From positions 1 through 6,849 of the forward strand of contig NZ_CAKQVD010000080.1 in the NCBI RefSeq assembly GCF_934277605.1: 6,849 bases of DNA, given 5' to 3'. Below the pieces are notes generated by a model. The model saw only the letters and a list, made by a program, of their open reading frames with translations. It was not told the origin of the DNA and did no database searches. Within the stretch, counting starts at the first letter, position 1; each line of letters opens with the position of its first letter. Source of the DNA: an uncultured Anaerotignum sp. GTDB lineage: Bacteria > Bacillota > Clostridia > Lachnospirales > Anaerotignaceae. This document shows positions 6,766 to 6,849 of the stretch, piece after piece. The position numbers were made by a program, and so were the translations under genes.

Positions 6766-6849
6766 GCAGAGTTCCGAACATGAATTTTCATACGCACACC
6801 ACCTATTGCGACGGGAAGGAGAGCGTGGAGGAGATGGTGCAGGCGGCAA
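6762..6849 (+). CDS. hisJ: Histidinol-phosphatase, PHP family, 3' end outside window
   Basis: Only the first 29 codons are present. They begin MSRVPNMNFHTHTTYCDGK, where the HxH pair (His10 and His12) followed by YCDGK is the first metal-binding motif of PHP-domain histidinol-phosphatases. This enzyme would convert histidinol phosphate to histidinol, the step that the monofunctional HisB cannot do. The ATG overlaps the hisIE stop as ATGA. The gene is also called hisK in some Firmicutes. The PHP domain is clear, but other PHP phosphoesterases share the motif. The histidinol-phosphate substrate is therefore inferred from the operon and from the pathway gap it fills. Confidence 0.8.
   Translation, partial: MSRVPNMNFHTHTTYCDGKESVEEMVQAA

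Noticed and set aside
6118..6849. A 243-codon open frame on the - strand opposite hisIE and the phosphatase start.
   Set aside because: It is antisense to a confirmed fused enzyme. The translated sequence shows no coherent domain and no sensible gene start within the window.
1..6849. A search for mobile elements, CRISPR arrays, tRNA or rRNA genes, and novel systems.
   Set aside because: Coding density is almost complete and every gene but one belongs to a known pathway. No terminal inverted repeats, spacer-repeat pattern or RNA gene signature was seen.

Overview
This window is the interior of a bacterial histidine biosynthesis operon. All genes are on the + strand, with no room for an internal promoter or terminator. 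The order is hisG (5' end outside the window), a GNAT-family acetyltransferase gene, hisD, hisC, hisB, hisH, hisA, hisF, a fused hisIE, and the first 29 codons of a PHP-type histidinol-phosphatase (hisJ/hisK). The longest stretch with no coding sequence is 22 bases.

The organism is most likely an anaerobic Firmicute of the class Clostridia, perhaps in or near the Lachnospirales. HisG is the short form that needs HisZ, HisB is the monofunctional dehydratase, and the phosphatase is of the PHP type; all three are typical of Firmicutes. Strong purine-rich Shine-Dalgarno sites precede almost every gene, and G+C is moderate (about half by eye). Genus-level placement cannot be supported from the sequence alone.

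Layout: 1-531 is the hisG 3' part. 543-1043 is the acetyltransferase, the only gene without an obvious pathway role. 1040-3387 holds hisD and hisC, which act late in the pathway. 3389-3976 is hisB. 3976-6092 holds hisH, hisA and hisF, the central glutaminase, isomerase and cyclase block. 6115-6765 is hisIE (steps 2 and 3). 6762-6849 is the start of the phosphatase. Most junctions overlap (ATGA or TGATG) or are 1 to 22 bases apart, which suggests one transcript with coupled translation.

Together these genes cover every step from PRPP plus ATP to histidine. HisG condenses the substrates, and HisE and HisI hydrolyse the phosphoribosyl-ATP product and open its ring. HisA isomerises. HisH and HisF make imidazole glycerol phosphate and release AICAR. 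HisB dehydrates, HisC transaminates, the PHP phosphatase removes phosphate, and HisD oxidises histidinol to histidine. The one expected missing part is hisZ, which should lie upstream.

I found no previously undescribed system. The acetyltransferase placed between hisG and hisD is the main item worth following up. Catalytic residues looked for in the complete his genes are all present, with no frameshift or truncation.
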